Position numbers and translations under genes: made by a program. From Candidatus Dichloromethanomonas elyunquensis (GTDB taxonomy: Bacteria; Bacillota; Desulfitobacteriia; Desulfitobacteriales; Syntrophobotulaceae), in NCBI GenBank assembly GCA_001515265.1, contig LNDB01000001.1, forward strand, positions 62,001 through 126,000: a DNA stretch of 64,000 bases. The letters are read 5' to 3'. Below are positions 63,175 through 64,000 of the stretch, piece after piece. Every line of letters begins with the position of its first letter. The stretch's first letter is position 1. The notes beneath the pieces are model-generated. The model saw only the letters and a program-made list of their open reading frames with translations, searched no databases and was not told the DNA's origin.

Positions 63175-64000
63175 TCAGCCTATGGCATCTTTCACATTTT
63201 CCTTGACCTTATCCCAGAAGGATTTTTTGCCCATTTGCTGGTCCTCGGTAGTAATCCGTCCGAATTCTTTCAACAGCTCTTTCTGTCTGTCTGTAAGTTT
63301 CGTAGGAGTAGCAATGATCACCCTGACATGCTGGTCTCCTGCCCCGCCTCCTCTTCGGTAGGGTATACCCATACCTTTGATCCTGAAAATTTTTGAAGTC
63401 TGTGTCCCTTCCGGAATCTTCATTTGTACATCTCCATGAATGGTAGGAATATCAATCTCATCCCCTAAAGCGGCTTGTACAAAAGTGATAGGTATTTCAC
63501 AGTAGATATCGTTTCCCTGCCGTTCAAAAAATTCATGGGGTTGAACATTGAGGACTACATAAAGGTCCCCGGAAGGGCCTCCTTTTTCCCCTGCTTCGCC
63601 CCGTCCGCTGAAGCGAAGACTTAACCCTTCTTCTGATCCTGCCGGAATGTTGACTTCAATCTTCTTCACTTCACGAATCTTGCCTCGGCCGTTGCATTTA
63701 TGGCATGGTGTACCGATCATGCTCCCCTGGCCGTTACACGCAGGGCAAGTGCGGGTAGTCGCCACCTGACCGAAGGGCGTTCTCTGCACAGAGCGGACGT
63801 GCCCTGAACCTCCGCACTGAGAACAGGTTGTGGGGTGTGTCCCGGGAGCGGCACCGCTGCCGTTGCAATGGGGACATGTATCGGAAATAGGTACCTCTAT
63901 GGTTTTTTTTGCGCCAAAAGCGGCTTCATATAGTGTAATTGTCAAATCGTACCGCAAGTCTGCCCCCCTTGCGGGGCCCCTTCTTCTTTGACCGCCCCCG
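63175..64000 (-). CDS. dnaJ: Chaperone DnaJ, C-terminal part (cut by window end)
   Basis: About 275 codons are visible, running off the right edge. They cover the end of the Gly-rich linker, the zinc domain with four CxxCxGxG repeats (CPHCNGSG, CSQCGGSG, CPACNGQG, CHKCNGRG) and both C-terminal client-binding domains. The J-domain lies outside. The Met at 63957 is internal. It starts the dnaJ-prmA-rsmE-mtaB run. Confidence 0.97.
   Translation of the reverse strand, partial: GGGQRRRGPARGADLRYDLTITLYEAAFGAKKTIEVPISDTCPHCNGSGAAPGTHPTTCSQCGGSGHVRSVQRTPFGQVATTRTCPACNGQGSMIGTPCHKCNGRGKIREVKKIEVNIPAGSEEGLSLRFSGRGEAGEKGGPSGDLYVVLNVQPHEFFERQGNDIYCEIPITFVQAALGDEIDIPTIHGDVQMKIPEGTQTSKIFRIKGMGIPYRRGGGAGDQHVRVIIATPTKLTDRQKELLKEFGRITTEDQQMGKKSFWDKVKENVKDAIG

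Noticed and set aside
1-64000. CRISPR arrays, rRNA operon, prophage or complete insertion sequence
   Set aside because: No regularly spaced repeats, rRNA signatures, phage structural genes, transposase or terminal inverted repeats were seen.

Overview
The window looks like a chromosomal segment of a low-GC, Gram-positive, endospore-forming anaerobe. Sporulation genes are scattered through it: an alpha/beta SASP-like gene, sspH, a spo0F-like regulator, yqfC, yqfD, a PAS sensor kinase and Spo0A-box-like sites. Housekeeping gene order follows the Firmicutes sigA region. Pyruvate phosphate dikinase with its regulatory kinase, a lone LUD protein, DsrE, a CCG iron-sulfur protein and 2-haloacid dehalogenase-like genes fit a Desulfitobacterium/Desulfosporosinus/Dehalobacter-type Peptococcaceae. 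That placement is inference, not a database result.

Layout. 0-2 kb: an agr-like quorum-sensing locus on the minus strand (two paralogous small membrane proteins, agrB, agrD and the start of a sensor kinase). 2-15.4 kb: sensor kinase, lipoprotein, mnmA, an FMN glutamate-synthase-like protein, a SASP-like gene, spo0F-like, pyc, a GGDEF/HD-GYP protein, sspH and a 2-hydroxyacid dehydrogenase. 15.4-17.2 kb: an internally deleted glpK, a decayed zinc-ribbon gene, rnpB with its promoter and terminator, and a cluster of DnaA boxes. 17.2-19.1 kb: nif3 and trmK. 19.2-29.8 kb: an accessory block for organic-acid metabolism (LUD protein, DASS transporter, enolase-superfamily enzyme, LLM flavin oxidoreductase, Fe-S/CCG protein, LysR, YeiH-type transporter) and a small TetR regulon with three operators, one in front of an internally deleted FMN hydroxyacid dehydrogenase. 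29.9-50.5 kb: two tRNAs and the core array rpoD, dnaG, dgt, ppdK, ppsR, ccpN-like, glyS, glyQ (behind a T-box), recO, deoC, era, cdd, dgkA, ybeY, pgpH, phoH, yqfD, yqfC. 50.8-57.8 kb: a second accessory block (antiporter, carbonic anhydrase, MFS transporter, two haloacid-dehalogenase paralogues around a LysR gene, VapBC). 57.9-64 kb: the conserved array resumes with yqeY, rpsU, hinT, an unknown membrane protein, mtaB, rsmE, prmA and dnaJ (cut by the window end).

How the parts work together. pyc, ppdK, the PPDK regulatory kinase/phosphatase and a CcpN-type CBS repressor together set the direction of flux around pyruvate, oxaloacetate and PEP. The conserved array carries replication (dnaG, rpoD), translation and tRNA/rRNA modification, and c-di-AMP turnover (pgpH). 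The accessory blocks sit exactly between genes that are normally close neighbours, so they are probably insertions. Several genes in or beside the accessory DNA are broken by internal deletions, which points to ongoing gene loss.

Most promising leads: the agr-like locus with stand-alone sensor-like membrane proteins; a roughly 90-bp regulatory segment duplicated upstream of two genes of the organic-acid cluster; the TetR operator set; and the paired dehalogenases. No CRISPR array, rRNA operon, complete insertion sequence or prophage was seen.
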